Assembly (NCBI RefSeq): GCF_030815295.1
Contig: NZ_JAUSWP010000006.1
Length of the DNA stretch: 63,959 nt
Direction: 5' to 3' (one strand)
Source of the DNA: Mycoplasma yeatsii
GTDB lineage: Bacteria > Bacillota_I > Bacilli_A > Mycoplasmatales > Mycoplasmataceae
The notes beneath the pieces were generated by a model. That model did no database searches. It saw only the letters and a list, made by a program, of their open reading frames with translations, and had not been told where the DNA came from. Below, piece after piece: positions 31,282 through 40,763 of the stretch; position 1 is the first letter of the stretch, and the number at the start of each line of letters is the position of its first letter. The translations under genes were made by a program, and so were the position numbers.

Positions 31282-34200
31282 TTATTCTTCATCTTCTTCA
31301 TTAAATCCAAATGATTCTAAGATATCTTTTTCATCAATGTAAGTTAGATCTTCTAATTCTTTTTCAACATCTTGGTTATCAATTGATAGGTTTTCTACTT
31401 CTAGATTTTCATCATCAAATAATTTTGATAATTGTTCTTCTTCTTCATATGCATTAATTGATAATTTATCACCTTGTTCATCAATCATATACATATTGAA
31501 TCCTAATCCCATAATTTCTTTTGAAAGAACGTTGAATGATTCTGGAATTCCTGGTTCAGGAACGCGTCTTGATCTAACAATAGCTTCATAAGTTTTTGAA
31601 CGACCTTTAATGTCATCTGATTTAATTGTTAGAATCTCACGTAATGTGTGAGCAGCTCCATAAGCTTCTAAAGCTCAAACTTCCATTTCTCCGAAACGTT
31701 GTCCCCCGTTTTGGGCTTTTCCTCCTAAAGGTTGTTGAGTAATTAATGAGTATGGTCCTACGTTACGTGCGTGAATTTTGTCATCAACCATGTGTGATAG
31801 TTTTAACATATACATCACACCAACTGCGATTGGTTTATCAATAGCTTCACCAGTTTTACCATCAATTAAAGTAACTTTTCCATAATTTGTCATTCCAGCT
31901 TCAGCCATTATTTCATCTAATTCTTTTTCATTTAATCCTTCAAATACTGGAGTAATTATTTTTTCGTTTATTTTTTTAGCAGCCATTCCTAAGTGAATTT
32001 CTAGAATTTGACCGATGTTCATACGTGATGGAACCCCTTGTGGGTTTAACATAATGTCAACTGGTGTTCCGTCTTCTAAGTGAGGCATATCTTCAACTGG
32101 TAGAATTCTTGAAATAATACCTTTGTTTCCGTGACGTCCTGACATTTTGTCACCTTCTTGGATTTTACGTTTTTGAACGATGTAAACTTTAATTACTTCT
32201 ACAATATCTGCTGGTAAATCAATACCATCTGGATTTGATGAAGATTTAGCTTTGAAACGTTTAATTGATTGAACAATTCCTTCTCCACCGTTTGGAACTC
32301 TTAATGAGTTGTCTTTAACGTTTCTTGATTTTTCACCAAAGATTGCATGTAATAATTTATCTTCTGGTGATAATTGAACTTGACCTTTTGGAGTAACTTT
32401 ACCAACTAAAATATCTCCAACTTTAACTTCAGTTCCAATAGCTACAATTCCTTCGCTATCTAAGTGTTTTTTAGCTTGTTCACTTACGTTTGGAACTTCA
32501 CGTGTAACTTCTTCTAGTCCTTGTTTTGTGTTTCTTACTTCGATTGTGTATTCATCAATGTGAATTGAAGTGAATCTATCATCCATTACAACTCTTTCAC
32601 TCATAACAATCGCATCTTCGAAGTTGTATCCATTATAAGTTGAAAAGGCAACCACAACGTTTTGACCAATAGCTAATTCCCCTTGATCCATTGATGGACC
32701 ATCGGCAATAATTTCGCCTTTTTTAACTACATCACCTTTTTTAACAATTGGAGCTTGAGTTAATGAAGTACCATTATTTGATCTTTCAAAATCAGATAAT
32801 GTATAAGTTTTAATTCCTGATTCTCCTTGAATTGAAATCATTTTTGAATCAACGTATTTAACGATTCCGTCTTCTTTAGCAACAACTGCTTCTCCTGAGT
32901 CACGAGCTGCTTCAAATTCAATACCAGTTCCAACAAATGGAGATTCTGGTCTAATTAATGGAACAGCTTGACGTTGCATGTTTGCTCCCATCAATGCACG
33001 GTTGGCGTCATCGTTTTCTAAGAAAGGAATTGCTGAAGTGGCAACAGAAACGATTTGTTTTGGTGAAACGTCAATATAATCAATTTCATCAATTCTAGCC
33101 ATGTAGTCATCACCATTAAAACGTGAAACTACCATTTCATCTAAAATTTTTCCATTTTCATCTTGTTTAACGTTTGATTGAGCAATAACAAATTTTCTTT
33201 CTTTATCAGCTGTTAAGTATTCAACTTGATCATTTTGAATAACTCCGTTAACAACTTTTCTATATGGAGTTGTAATAAATCCGTATTCATCAACTCTTGC
33301 ATAAGTTGATAAGTTGTTAATCAATCCGATGTTTGGCCCTTCTGGAGTTTCGATAGGACAAATTCTTCCATAGTGAGATGGGTGAACGTCACGAACTTCT
33401 AGTCCAGCTCTATCTCTTGATAATCCACCAGGCCCTAAAGCTGTTAATCTACGTTTATTAGTTAATTCTGATAATGGGTTAATTTGATCCATGAATTGTG
33501 ATAATTGTGATAAGTTAAAGAATTCACCAATAATCGCTGTTAAAGGTTTAGCGTTGATGATTGTTGAAGTTTTAACTTTGTATAAATCACTTGTAGCTAA
33601 TTTTTCTTTAACGTTTTTGTCAATACGGTTTAATCCCATTCTGAATTGGTTTTGTAATAATTCTCCAACTGTTCTTACACGTCTGTTTCCTAAGTTATCG
33701 ATATCATCAATTTCACCAATGTTGTATTTTAAGTTTAATAGGTATGAAATTGTTGAAATAATGTCAGGTACTGTAACGAATTCTTCAACACTTTCTTTAG
33801 TGATTCCAACTAAAGTAGTTACTTCATTTTTTAGATCATTATCTTTATAAACTTTAAGTGTTTGAACTTTTCTACTTCCATTGATTTCTTCTAAATAATT
33901 AACATCAACTGTCATTACATCAGTATCTAAAATATCTGAAATTTCTTTAATGTTTGATTTGTTAATTTCAGTATCTTTTTTAACTAAAATGTTGTTGTTA
34001 GCATCAACGATGTCTTCAGCTATAATTCTTCCAAAAATTCTATTTTTAATAGCTAATTTTTGTTGTAATTTAAATCTTCCAGCTTTTGTTAAATCGTATT
34101 TACGTTTATCAAATAAAATACCGTTAATGAATTTAGAAGCACCTTCACTAGTTGCTGTTTCACCTTGTCTAATTTTTTTATAAATTTCTTGTACTTGGTG

Positions 34201-35145
34201 TGCTCAATCAACTTGTTGATCTCCAAAACTTGTGTCTTGTTGTAAAGTTTCATTTATAACAGCATCATTATTAAAAATTTCTAATATTTGTTTTGAACTA
34301 ATTCCTAAAGCTGTTAAAAGAGAAGTTGCAGTAGTTTTTCTTGATTTATCAATTTTTACATATAATGGATTAATTGCATCAACTCCAGTTTTTTTAGAAT
34401 CTGTTTCAAATTCTAATCAAGTACCACGACTTGGAATGATGTCTCCTGAATAAATCATTTCTCCAGTTTTTCTGTTTAATTCTTTATTAAAGTAAGCACC
34501 TGGAGATCTAACTAATTGAGAAACAATAACTTTTTGTGAACCATTAATAATAAATGTTCCAGCTTCAGTCATTAATGGGAAATCTCCTAAGAAAACTTCA
34601 CCTGATTTATAGATTGAAACGTTTGCAATTAATGATGATGCTTTGTTTTCAATAATATCAATTTGGATTAGATCTGGTTTTTCAGCTTTTTTAATAGTTA
34701 CTTCAAAAAAGTATGAATCTCCAGCACTTTGTTTAAATGCTACTTGGTTACTGTCTGTTCTATTTTTTAATCATATTGTTAATGATTTTTTAATATCTTT
34801 TTCATCAAAACCTTCGAAATCTTTTTGAATTTCTTCAGTTCTGTTAACAGATAATTTTAAGTTTGCATAAATTGGTGCATCATAAATTTTTGATTCTTCT
34901 TTAGCTTTTCTTACACTAATTCTTGGTTCTTTAAAACCTCAATTTTCTAATGTTAAAACACTAGTTCCATCCATTGATAAAATAGGGAAAAACTCATCTA
35001 AAACTTCTTGAATACCTTGTTGTTTAAATCAGTTAAATGTTTCAGTTTGCACTTCAATTAAGTTTGGTAGAGATAAATTACCTGAAACTTTAGCATAGTT
35101 ACGTCTTTTAACTCCACGGTTAATTTGTTGAATTTTGTAAGCCAT
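31282..35145 (-). CDS. rpoB: RNA polymerase beta subunit
   Basis: Beta subunit (1287 residues) of RNA polymerase. Conserved blocks include the rifampicin-region stretch FMDQINPLSELTNKRRL followed by RDRAGLEVRDVHPSHYGRI, GYNFEDAIVMSERVV, and the C-terminal PLGGKAQNGGQRFGEMEVW. In the rifampicin cluster, position 526 (E. coli numbering) is Asn (LTNKRR) where E. coli has His; this is the known mycoplasma/spiroplasma change that goes with intrinsic rifampicin resistance. Start ATG 35145 follows AGAAAGGAC. An acidic C-terminal tail (EEDEE) precedes the stop. It forms a unit with rpoC. Confidence 0.97.
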
Positions 35146-35166
35146 TGTATAGTCCTTTCTCATTTA

Positions 35167-36321
35167 CTATTTGACTAGAAATCTAGCTTTTTCTAGATCT
35201 TTATCATAAAAACTATATTTAATAGTTTGATTACCTATTTTTTGAATAACATTTTTAGTAATCAGTTTATCTAATATTCTTTCTAGTTCTTGATCACTAA
35301 GCAATTTAATTTTATTTATTGTTAATAAATTTTTAATACTACTTAATGATAGATTTTCTGTTTTTTGAAGCATCAATACAAGTAAAATAAATGTCTGATC
35401 ATCTTCAAAAATTCACATTCTATTTTTTCTATCTTTTAATATTCATTTATAAATGTGTGAAGCATGATAATAAAAATTTATATTCTCAACATAATAATGC
35501 TTGATCATATTTAAAGTTTGATTAACATCCAACTCTTCATTAATTAAATTATTTATATTATCATTAAAGTTATTTCAATTTTTGGCGATTTGATATAGAG
35601 GAATAACTATTTTTTTACTTTCATTTCTTTGGAATGAAAATCATTGTGTAAATAAGGTTGAAAATGTTAAATTATAACTTTTAAAAGGTGATATAAGCAT
35701 TACTACAATAAATAAAATATATGCTTGTGTGTAACCAGATAACATCTTGCTATCCATGTCTTTTAAATAATCAAATAATGCATTAAACTCACTATCAATA
35801 TCAGATGCAGATAGTGTGTTTTCTACAATTGTCTTATCAGTTGGCGAACGATAGTAATTAGTTTTAATATCTAGATCGAAATCTAAATTTTGCAATAAGA
35901 TGTGAACAAACATCTCAAAGTTATTTTCATCTAATACTATTTTAGGCATTTTTATAAATTCGTATGCATAAATGGTGTTGTAAATAATATTTTCAATTTC
36001 TGTTTCAGGTCTTTTTCCCTTTTTAATATTTTTAAAAGTATAAAGAACTTCAAAAAATGAATAATTTAATTTTTTTTCTAAAAATAAAAGTAGACAAAAC
36101 TCAAAATCAAACAACTTTTCTTCGACTACCGGTTCAACAAATTCATCATAAAATGCTTTTGTGTAATCATACAAAAATCGATCTCGATCAACTTGGTTGA
36201 CTAGATCATATGATAATTTATTTCTTGTTGATATTGGTATTGTTGTTTTGAATGTGCTATTTTTTAATCTTTTTAGTATGTTGTTTAATGACTTTGTTTT
36301 TAAAAAGTAATCAAAACGCAT
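35167..36321 (-). CDS. Conserved hypothetical protein upstream of rpoB
   Basis: A 384-residue protein I cannot assign to a named family. It is mostly alpha-helical, rich in Lys/Asn/Phe/Tyr, with no signal peptide. A hydrophobic stretch near residue 205 (AYILFIVVMLIS) could be a buried helix or a single membrane segment. The last 70 residues (LSSIKNLLTINKIKLLSDQE...) look like a winged-helix: helix, helix, recognition helix, then beta strands. A role in nucleic-acid binding is a guess. In-frame TGA Trp codons occur from 35640 downward. It starts after ATAAGAGG, lies 21 bp upstream of rpoB, and shares a promoter with it, suggesting a link to transcription or replication. Confidence 0.7.
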
Positions 36322-36404
36322 TTATACATCCTCTTATAATCGCCAAATAATAAGAAAGAGAATAGCAGAAGCTCTTAACGACTAAACTATACTCGATTTA
36401 ATTA

Positions 36405-36432
36405 ATTTTAATGTTTTTTAGCAAAAAGTCAA
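36405..36432 (-). promoter_or_regulatory. Promoter of the rpoB-rpoC unit
   Basis: TTGACT (plus-strand AGTCAA at 36427-36432) and TAAAAT (plus-strand ATTTTA at 36405-36410) are separated by 16 bp. Transcription would start near 36398, giving a leader of about 77 nt before the hypothetical gene that precedes rpoB. Confidence 0.6.
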
Positions 36433-36474
36433 TAGAGTTTATTGATTGTTCTTAAATATTGAACAAAGCAAAAA

Positions 36475-36505
36475 AATATAAAAAAGAGTTACAAAGTAAC
36501 TCTTT
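36475..36505 (-). terminator. rplJL terminator
   Basis: AAAGAGTTAC (36483-36492), loop AAA, GTAACTCTTT (36496-36505), followed on the minus strand by T6. It separates rplJ-rplL from the rpoBC unit, which has its own promoter. Confidence 0.85.
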
Positions 36506-36530
36506 AAACTGTTAATTATTACAATAGAAA

Positions 36531-36899
36531 TTATTTAATGTCTACTGAAGCTCCAGCTTCAACTAATTTAGCTTTGATTTCTTCAGCTTCTTCTGGTTTG
36601 ATGTTTTCTTTAATTACAACTGGCATTGCTCCGTCAACCATTTTTTTAGCGTCCATTAATCCAACTCCAGTTAATTCTTTAACAACTTTAATAACTGCAA
36701 CTTTTTGTGCTCCTGCAGATGTTAAAAGAACTGAAACTTCACTTGGAGCTGCGTTTCCTGCTTCTGGAGCAGCTGCTGCAGCAACACCTACTGATGCAAC
36801 AACACCGAAGTGATCTTCGATTGATTTAACTAAATCGTTTAATTCGTTTAATTTCATTTCTTCTAATGCTTTAATAATATCTTCTTTAGTAATAGCCAT
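36531..36899 (-). CDS. rplL: 50S ribosomal protein L7/L12
   Basis: Stalk protein of the large subunit, 122 residues, contacting EF-Tu and EF-G. The N-terminal dimerisation helices, the Ala/Pro/Gly-rich hinge (AAAAPEAGNAAPS) and the C-terminal factor-binding domain (VIKVVKELTGVGLMDAKKMV) are all present. The ATG follows AAAGGAGAGAAAAATC. It is second in the rplJ-rplL operon. Confidence 0.97.
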   Translation of the reverse strand: MAITKEDIIKALEEMKLNELNDLVKSIEDHFGVVASVGVAAAAAPEAGNAAPSEVSVLLTSAGAQKVAVIKVVKELTGVGLMDAKKMVDGAMPVVIKENIKPEEAEEIKAKLVEAGASVDIK

Positions 36900-36966
36900 G
36901 ATTTTTCTCTCCTTTATAAACTAATTTAATTGATTGCTATCAATACACAAATTTTTTTAAATTCTA

Positions 36967-37467
36967 TTAATTGCTTTTAGTTTCAGCAACTGCGTTGATT
37001 GCTGCCATAACTTTTCGTAATGGGTATAGTAAACTTGAAGCAAACATTGAGTATAGTTCTTCTTTTGAAGGTAAAGAAGCAACTTCGTTGATTCCAACTG
37101 TATCAACAACTTTTCCTTCGTAGATACCAGCTTTTAATTTAAGATTTTCATTTTTCTTAGCAAATTTTGCTACTAATTTAGCAGCACTGATGCTATCTTC
37201 GTTTGAAAATATAAATACGTTTTGTTGAGTTAAGAATGGACTTAAATCAGTTAATCCTAATTCTTCAACAGCTCTTCTAACAAGAGAATCTTTATAAACT
37301 TTAACGTCAATATTTTGTTTTAAAGCTTCTAATCTTAATTCTGTCATGTCAGCAACTGTTAAGTATTTATATTCAGCAACAGCAACACCTTGAGCGTTTT
37401 GAATTTTTGAAACAATTTCAGAAACTATTTCAGCTTTTTTAGCATGATTAGGTCTTGAGTTTGACAT
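36967..37467 (-). CDS. rplJ: 50S ribosomal protein L10
   Basis: L10 (166 residues) anchors L7/L12 dimers to the ribosome and, with them, binds its own leader RNA. N-terminal KKAEIVSEIVSKI, the EYKYLTVADMTELR segment and DSLVRRAV are typical. AAAGGAGGAATTTAG precedes the ATG. The gene is preceded by an attenuator-type leader (separate entry). Confidence 0.97.
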   Translation of the reverse strand: MSNSRPNHAKKAEIVSEIVSKIQNAQGVAVAEYKYLTVADMTELRLEALKQNIDVKVYKDSLVRRAVEELGLTDLSPFLTQQNVFIFSNEDSISAAKLVAKFAKKNENLKLKAGIYEGKVVDTVGINEVASLPSKEELYSMFASSLLYPLRKVMAAINAVAETKSN

Positions 37468-37499
37468 CTAAATTCCTCCTTTGTTCTATAATTAACTTT

Positions 37500-37630
37500 A
37501 ATAAAAACCTCGGTTAGTAACTAATAAACTAAACCGAGGACAAAACAAAAAAATGTTTTTTAAAAAGAATTCCTCGGTAACATTATTAAGGTTATACCCG
37601 TTACTGTCTTCGGTATTAATAGCCTTATTA
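37500..37630 (-). promoter_or_regulatory. Ribosomal protein L10 leader with attenuator
   Basis: On the minus strand the untranslated RNA contains ACCGAAGACAG and a paired GTTACCGAGG, typical of the L10 leader of Firmicutes and Mollicutes, bound by L10(L12)4. A strong terminator stem (CCTCGGTT at 37508-37515 with AACCGAGG at 37532-37539) follows, ending in a T run before rplJ. A competing CCGAGG upstream can pair with the same arm, giving an antiterminator. The 80-codon frame across this region is not a gene. Confidence 0.75.
37505..37539 (-). terminator. L10 leader attenuator hairpin
   Basis: An 8-bp GC-containing stem with a 16-nt loop, followed by T5ATT on the minus strand, 33 bp before the rplJ start codon. 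It would terminate the transcript unless the alternative leader pairing forms. Confidence 0.7.
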
Positions 37631-37696
37631 ATAGTATCACATAGTGTATAAAACTGCAATATAAACTTAAAAATCCTGCAATATAAACTTAAAAAT
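37631..37696 (-). promoter_or_regulatory. rplJ promoter with 22-bp tandem direct repeat
   Basis: On the minus strand TTGCAG and TACTAT are separated by 17 bp. The 21-bp sequence that carries the -35 box is present twice in tandem (37654-37674 and 37676-37696), period 22. Confidence 0.6.
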
Positions 37697-37728
37697 AAGA
37701 ATTCTGTAAAATTTAGATATGTAGAATT

Positions 37729-37758
37729 TAAAAAAACCAAGTATTTTTACTTGGTTTT
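37729..37758 (-). terminator. Terminator of surface protein gene
   Basis: AAAACCAAGTA (37733-37743), loop TTTT, TACTTGGTTTT (37748-37758), then T residues on the minus strand, just after the stop at 37763. Confidence 0.85.
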
Positions 37759-37762
37759 AAAA

Positions 37763-38548
37763 CTAATTATTTTGTTTTTTATTTTTAGATGCTTGTTTAT
37801 ATTTTCTAATAAGTGGTAAAGTAAGACTACCTAATATTCACGCTGAAGCAAGTGAAACTATAACAATAAATGCTGTATCAGTACCTTTATCTTCTTCTTC
37901 TACTTTTACTATATTAAATCGAACTGTAACTGAACCTTCATAATTAGTTGATTCAGCTTTTGCACTTATTGTTGCAATAAGTTGTTTGGCTATACCTTTT
38001 TCATTATTTTTAACAGTATATTCTTGGATTATGATTTGATCTGCAATTAATTTAGTTGTAGTTTTACTGTTTGCAATGTTTATTGCATTTAAAACATCAT
38101 TTTTAGAAATTGTAGGTGGTAGTTTTGGTGTTTCATACCTAACTTTTTCTATTACCTTAACAAGTTCATCTAACTTAAATTTAACTTTTGGGTTAACTTT
38201 GAAAGTAACTTCAATTGATCCTGTGTATTCTTTACTGTCTTTTTTAGCTGAGATTTCAGCTTTTTGATCATCTATTTTTTTTACATGCAATTGTTTAATA
38301 TCTAAAGATTGTTTATTTTTTCTATTAATTGCTGTAACTATATCTTGATCAGAATATTTAAGAATATCACCTATATTTTTTTCTGTAACTAATTTATCTA
38401 AAGATTGTTTCTCTATTTTATTTTCTGATTTTAAAACAACATGATTTATGTGTGTATTTGTTTGTTTATTTTTATTTAATAAACTAGGAGCTAAAGTTGT
38501 TGATAATAGTAAAGTTGAAATAGTTAAAATACTTAAAAATTTCTTCAT
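37763..38548 (-). CDS. Anchored surface protein with two beta-rich modules
   Basis: A 261-residue protein with an N-terminal hydrophobic signal (residues 4-24, LSILTISTLLLSTTLAP; no lipobox Cys) and a C-terminal transmembrane segment (TAFIVIVSLASAWILGSL) followed by a basic tail. Two repeat modules of about 75 residues lie between (around residues 50-130 and 135-225), each ending in a YTGSIEVTF- or YEGSVTVRF-type strand. These are the same module type as in the DUF285 proteins, but this protein has no DUF285 repeats. It is probably an extracellular protein fixed at both ends or by its C-terminal anchor. The function is unknown. TGA codes Trp near residue 238. Confidence 0.75.
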
Positions 38549-38568
38549 AATTTTTTTATAAATAATTG

Positions 38569-39366
38569 TTATGATACTTTTCGTTTATTTTCAACTTTTA
38601 CTACATTTTCAACTCTATTTTTTTCTCATTTATCAGATAAGAATTTTGGTGCTCCTTTTCTAGCACATCATAATTGGTGCTCTATTTTTGGATTGTCTCT
38701 TAAAACAATTCAACATATTTCAAAACAAGTTATTACTAATGCTGAATAAGATACTCATTCAATAGGAACAAGTATAGCTCTTTGAATCATCTTAGCAACA
38801 ATTAAACCTTGTTTAGTTCCTGTTGCTCCTCCATATGAAGCAAATGATAATGGTGTAATAACTAGTAAGTGTAATGCTACTGAAGTTAACATAAATGCAG
38901 CAATACTTAAAATAAAGTATAGTTTTTTATCTTGTTTTGGTAAAAATACCATTGCACCTAAAAAACCGTACATAACTTTAATTAATGTAAATCCAAAGTG
39001 TGGAACTCCTCCTGAAATTAATAATCCAGTAAGATCACTTAATAAACCAGCTAATGGTCCAGCTAATGGTCCTAAAAGCATTCCACATAAGAATAATAAG
39101 AAATTACCTAATTGGATTTTGAAACCAAATACTTTAGAATATCCAATCACATTAGTTGCAATAATGCAAAGTGCAATTAATACTCCTAGTAAAGATATAA
39201 CTTGAATTGTTATCTTACGTCAAAAATGACGATCTAAAAGATATCCAATAACAAAAAATGAAATAATAAATAAAATCGCTACTGCGTTTGCAGAAAAGAA
39301 CGTAAGTTTGTCTGCTATTTTAGGTCCGTTTCCTGCTAATAATGCTAATGAAATGAAATCAATCAG
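38569..39366 (-). CDS. FolT-like ECF transporter S component
   Basis: An integral membrane substrate-binding (S) component of an energy-coupling-factor vitamin importer, about 265 residues, with five or six helices. The segment GPLAGPLAGLLSDLTGLL near residue 107 is typical of FolT-type components. Folate is the likely substrate, and GlyA is encoded nearby, but specificity is an inference. The ECF ATPases and T component are not in this window. The N-terminus is unusual: in-frame codons continue upstream to a TAG at about 39377 with no ATG or GTG in the first 70 codons. The best ribosome-binding site (AGAAGG) points to CTG at 39366 or ATT at 39363. The C-terminus is basic, RVENVVKVENKRKVS. 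TGA Trp codons are frequent. Confidence 0.78.
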
Positions 39367-39432
39367 TCTGCCCTTCTATAATATATATTTGAGAATAAAT
39401 TACTCAAAAATTATTATAATGATATTTTTTAA

Positions 39433-39460
39433 TAAAAAAAGATCTCTTTTAAAGAGATCT
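39433..39460 (-). terminator. rplKA terminator
   Basis: AGATCTCTTT (39440-39449) pairs with AAAGAGATCT (39451-39460), and seven T residues follow on the minus strand. Confidence 0.85.
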
Positions 39461-39472
39461 ATTATTAGTAAA

Positions 39473-40153
39473 TTATAATTGAACTTTAATTCCTGGCCCC
39501 ATTGTTGTTGAAACACTTACGTTAACGATGTAATCACCTTTAACAGTTTGAGGTTTAACTCTTCTGATTTCTTCAACAACAGTTTTGAAGTTTTCTTCTA
39601 ATTTGTTTACATCAAATGATGATTTTCCAATAATTAGATGAACGTTTCCTTCTTTGTCAGCACGGTATTCAACTTTACCTTTTTTAATTTCGTCAATTGC
39701 TTTAGCAACATCCATAGTAACTGTTCCAGTTTTTGGGTTTGGCATTAATCCTTTTGGACCTAAAATTTTTCCGATTGCTCCTAATTTTGCCATCATTTCT
39801 GGAGTAGCAACAATAACATCAAAATCAAATCAGTTTTCGTTTTTGATTTTGTTGATTAAGTCTTCTCCACCAACGATATCAGCACCAGCTTGTTCTGCTT
39901 CTTTAACTTTAGTATTTGTTAAAACTAAAATTCTTTGGCTTTTTCCTGTTCCTGCAGGTAAAACTATAGCACCACGAATTTGTTGATCAGCTTTTCTTGG
40001 GTCAATGTTTAAGTTGAATGAAACTTCAACAGTTGAATCAAATTTAGTTGTTGAAGTATCTTTAGCTAATTGTAAAGCGTCTTGTACAGGATATAATTTG
40101 TGTTTTTCAACTTTAGCTAAAGCTTCTTTAAATCTTTTACTTATTTTAGCCAT
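39473..40153 (-). CDS. rplA: 50S ribosomal protein L1
   Basis: L1 (226 residues) binds 23S rRNA at the stalk near the E site and often represses its own operon by binding the leader mRNA. IRGAIVLPAGTGKSQRILV and LGPKGLMPNPKTGTVT are family signatures. A TGA-coded Trp lies at about residue 108. The ATG shares one base with the rplK stop (TAATG). Confidence 0.97.
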
Positions 40154-40581
40154 TATTTAATATCCTCCATACCTGTAACTTTGATTCCCATATTTTTAGC
40201 TGTTCCTGCGATTTGTTTCATAGCTGCTTCAATAGTGTTTGCATTTAAATCAGGCATTTTGTATTCAGCAATTTTTCTAACATCTTCTGCTGAAATTGTT
40301 GCAACTGTTTGAGTTTTTGCGTTGCTTGCACCTTTATCAATTTTAGCTGCTTTTTTTAACATAGCTGCAGCTGGTGTAGTTTTTAAAACAAAGTCAAATG
40401 ATTTGTCATCATATGCTGTAATAACAACAGGAACAACATCTCCTGCTCTATCTTTAGTAGCATCGTTAAATTGTCTTGTAAATTCAGGCATGTTGATACC
40501 TAATGAAGCTAATTCTGCTCCTGGTTTTGCTTGCATAGCCATGAATTCTAATTTAGCTATACGTGTGATTTTTTTAGCCAC
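40153..40581 (-). CDS. rplK: 50S ribosomal protein L11
   Basis: L11 (142 residues) of the GTPase-associated centre. KLEFMAMQAKPGAELASLGI replaces the usual Gly-rich QI.AGxAxPAPPVGPALGQ stretch and is noticeably diverged: the PAPPVGPAL core is reduced to KPGAELASL. The C-terminal GTAKNMGIKVTG is typical. The start is a GTG at 40581 preceded by ATAAGGAGG. It is first gene of rplK-rplA. Confidence 0.95.
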   Translation of the reverse strand: MAKKITRIAKLEFMAMQAKPGAELASLGINMPEFTRQFNDATKDRAGDVVPVVITAYDDKSFDFVLKTTPAAAMLKKAAKIDKGASNAKTQTVATISAEDVRKIAEYKMPDLNANTIEAAMKQIAGTAKNMGIKVTGMEDIK

Positions 40582-40604
40582 GGGTTTTTCCTCCTTATAT
40601 ATTT

Positions 40605-40690
40605 AAGGTCGTTTTTTACTCGCTGTGGTCCGTATGAGTTACTTTAATATTAAAGAAACTCTCCCACAATAAAAATCGCCTACACATTAT
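40605..40690 (-). promoter_or_regulatory. rplK-rplA leader, possible L1 binding site
   Basis: The minus-strand leader contains TTGTGGGAGAGTT pairing with AACTCATACGGACCACA around an AT-rich hairpin, a GTGGGA/GGACCAC fold resembling L1-binding leader sites. A TATAAT box lies just upstream near 40690. That L1 feedback acts here is an inference from the operon and the fold. Confidence 0.45.
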
Positions 40691-40763
40691 TATATAACAA
40701 ATTTTTATAAATAAAAGAAGTTATTTTATATCTTTGTATAGTTTTTCATAGTATTAATTTTGG

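Noticed and set aside
36538..36813. Plus-strand frame opposite rplL
   Set aside because: Low-complexity antisense of the Ala-rich hinge; no start signals.
37498..37740. 80-codon minus-strand frame upstream of rplJ
   Set aside because: It covers the L10 leader and attenuator, has no ribosome-binding site, and its composition is that of untranslated RNA.
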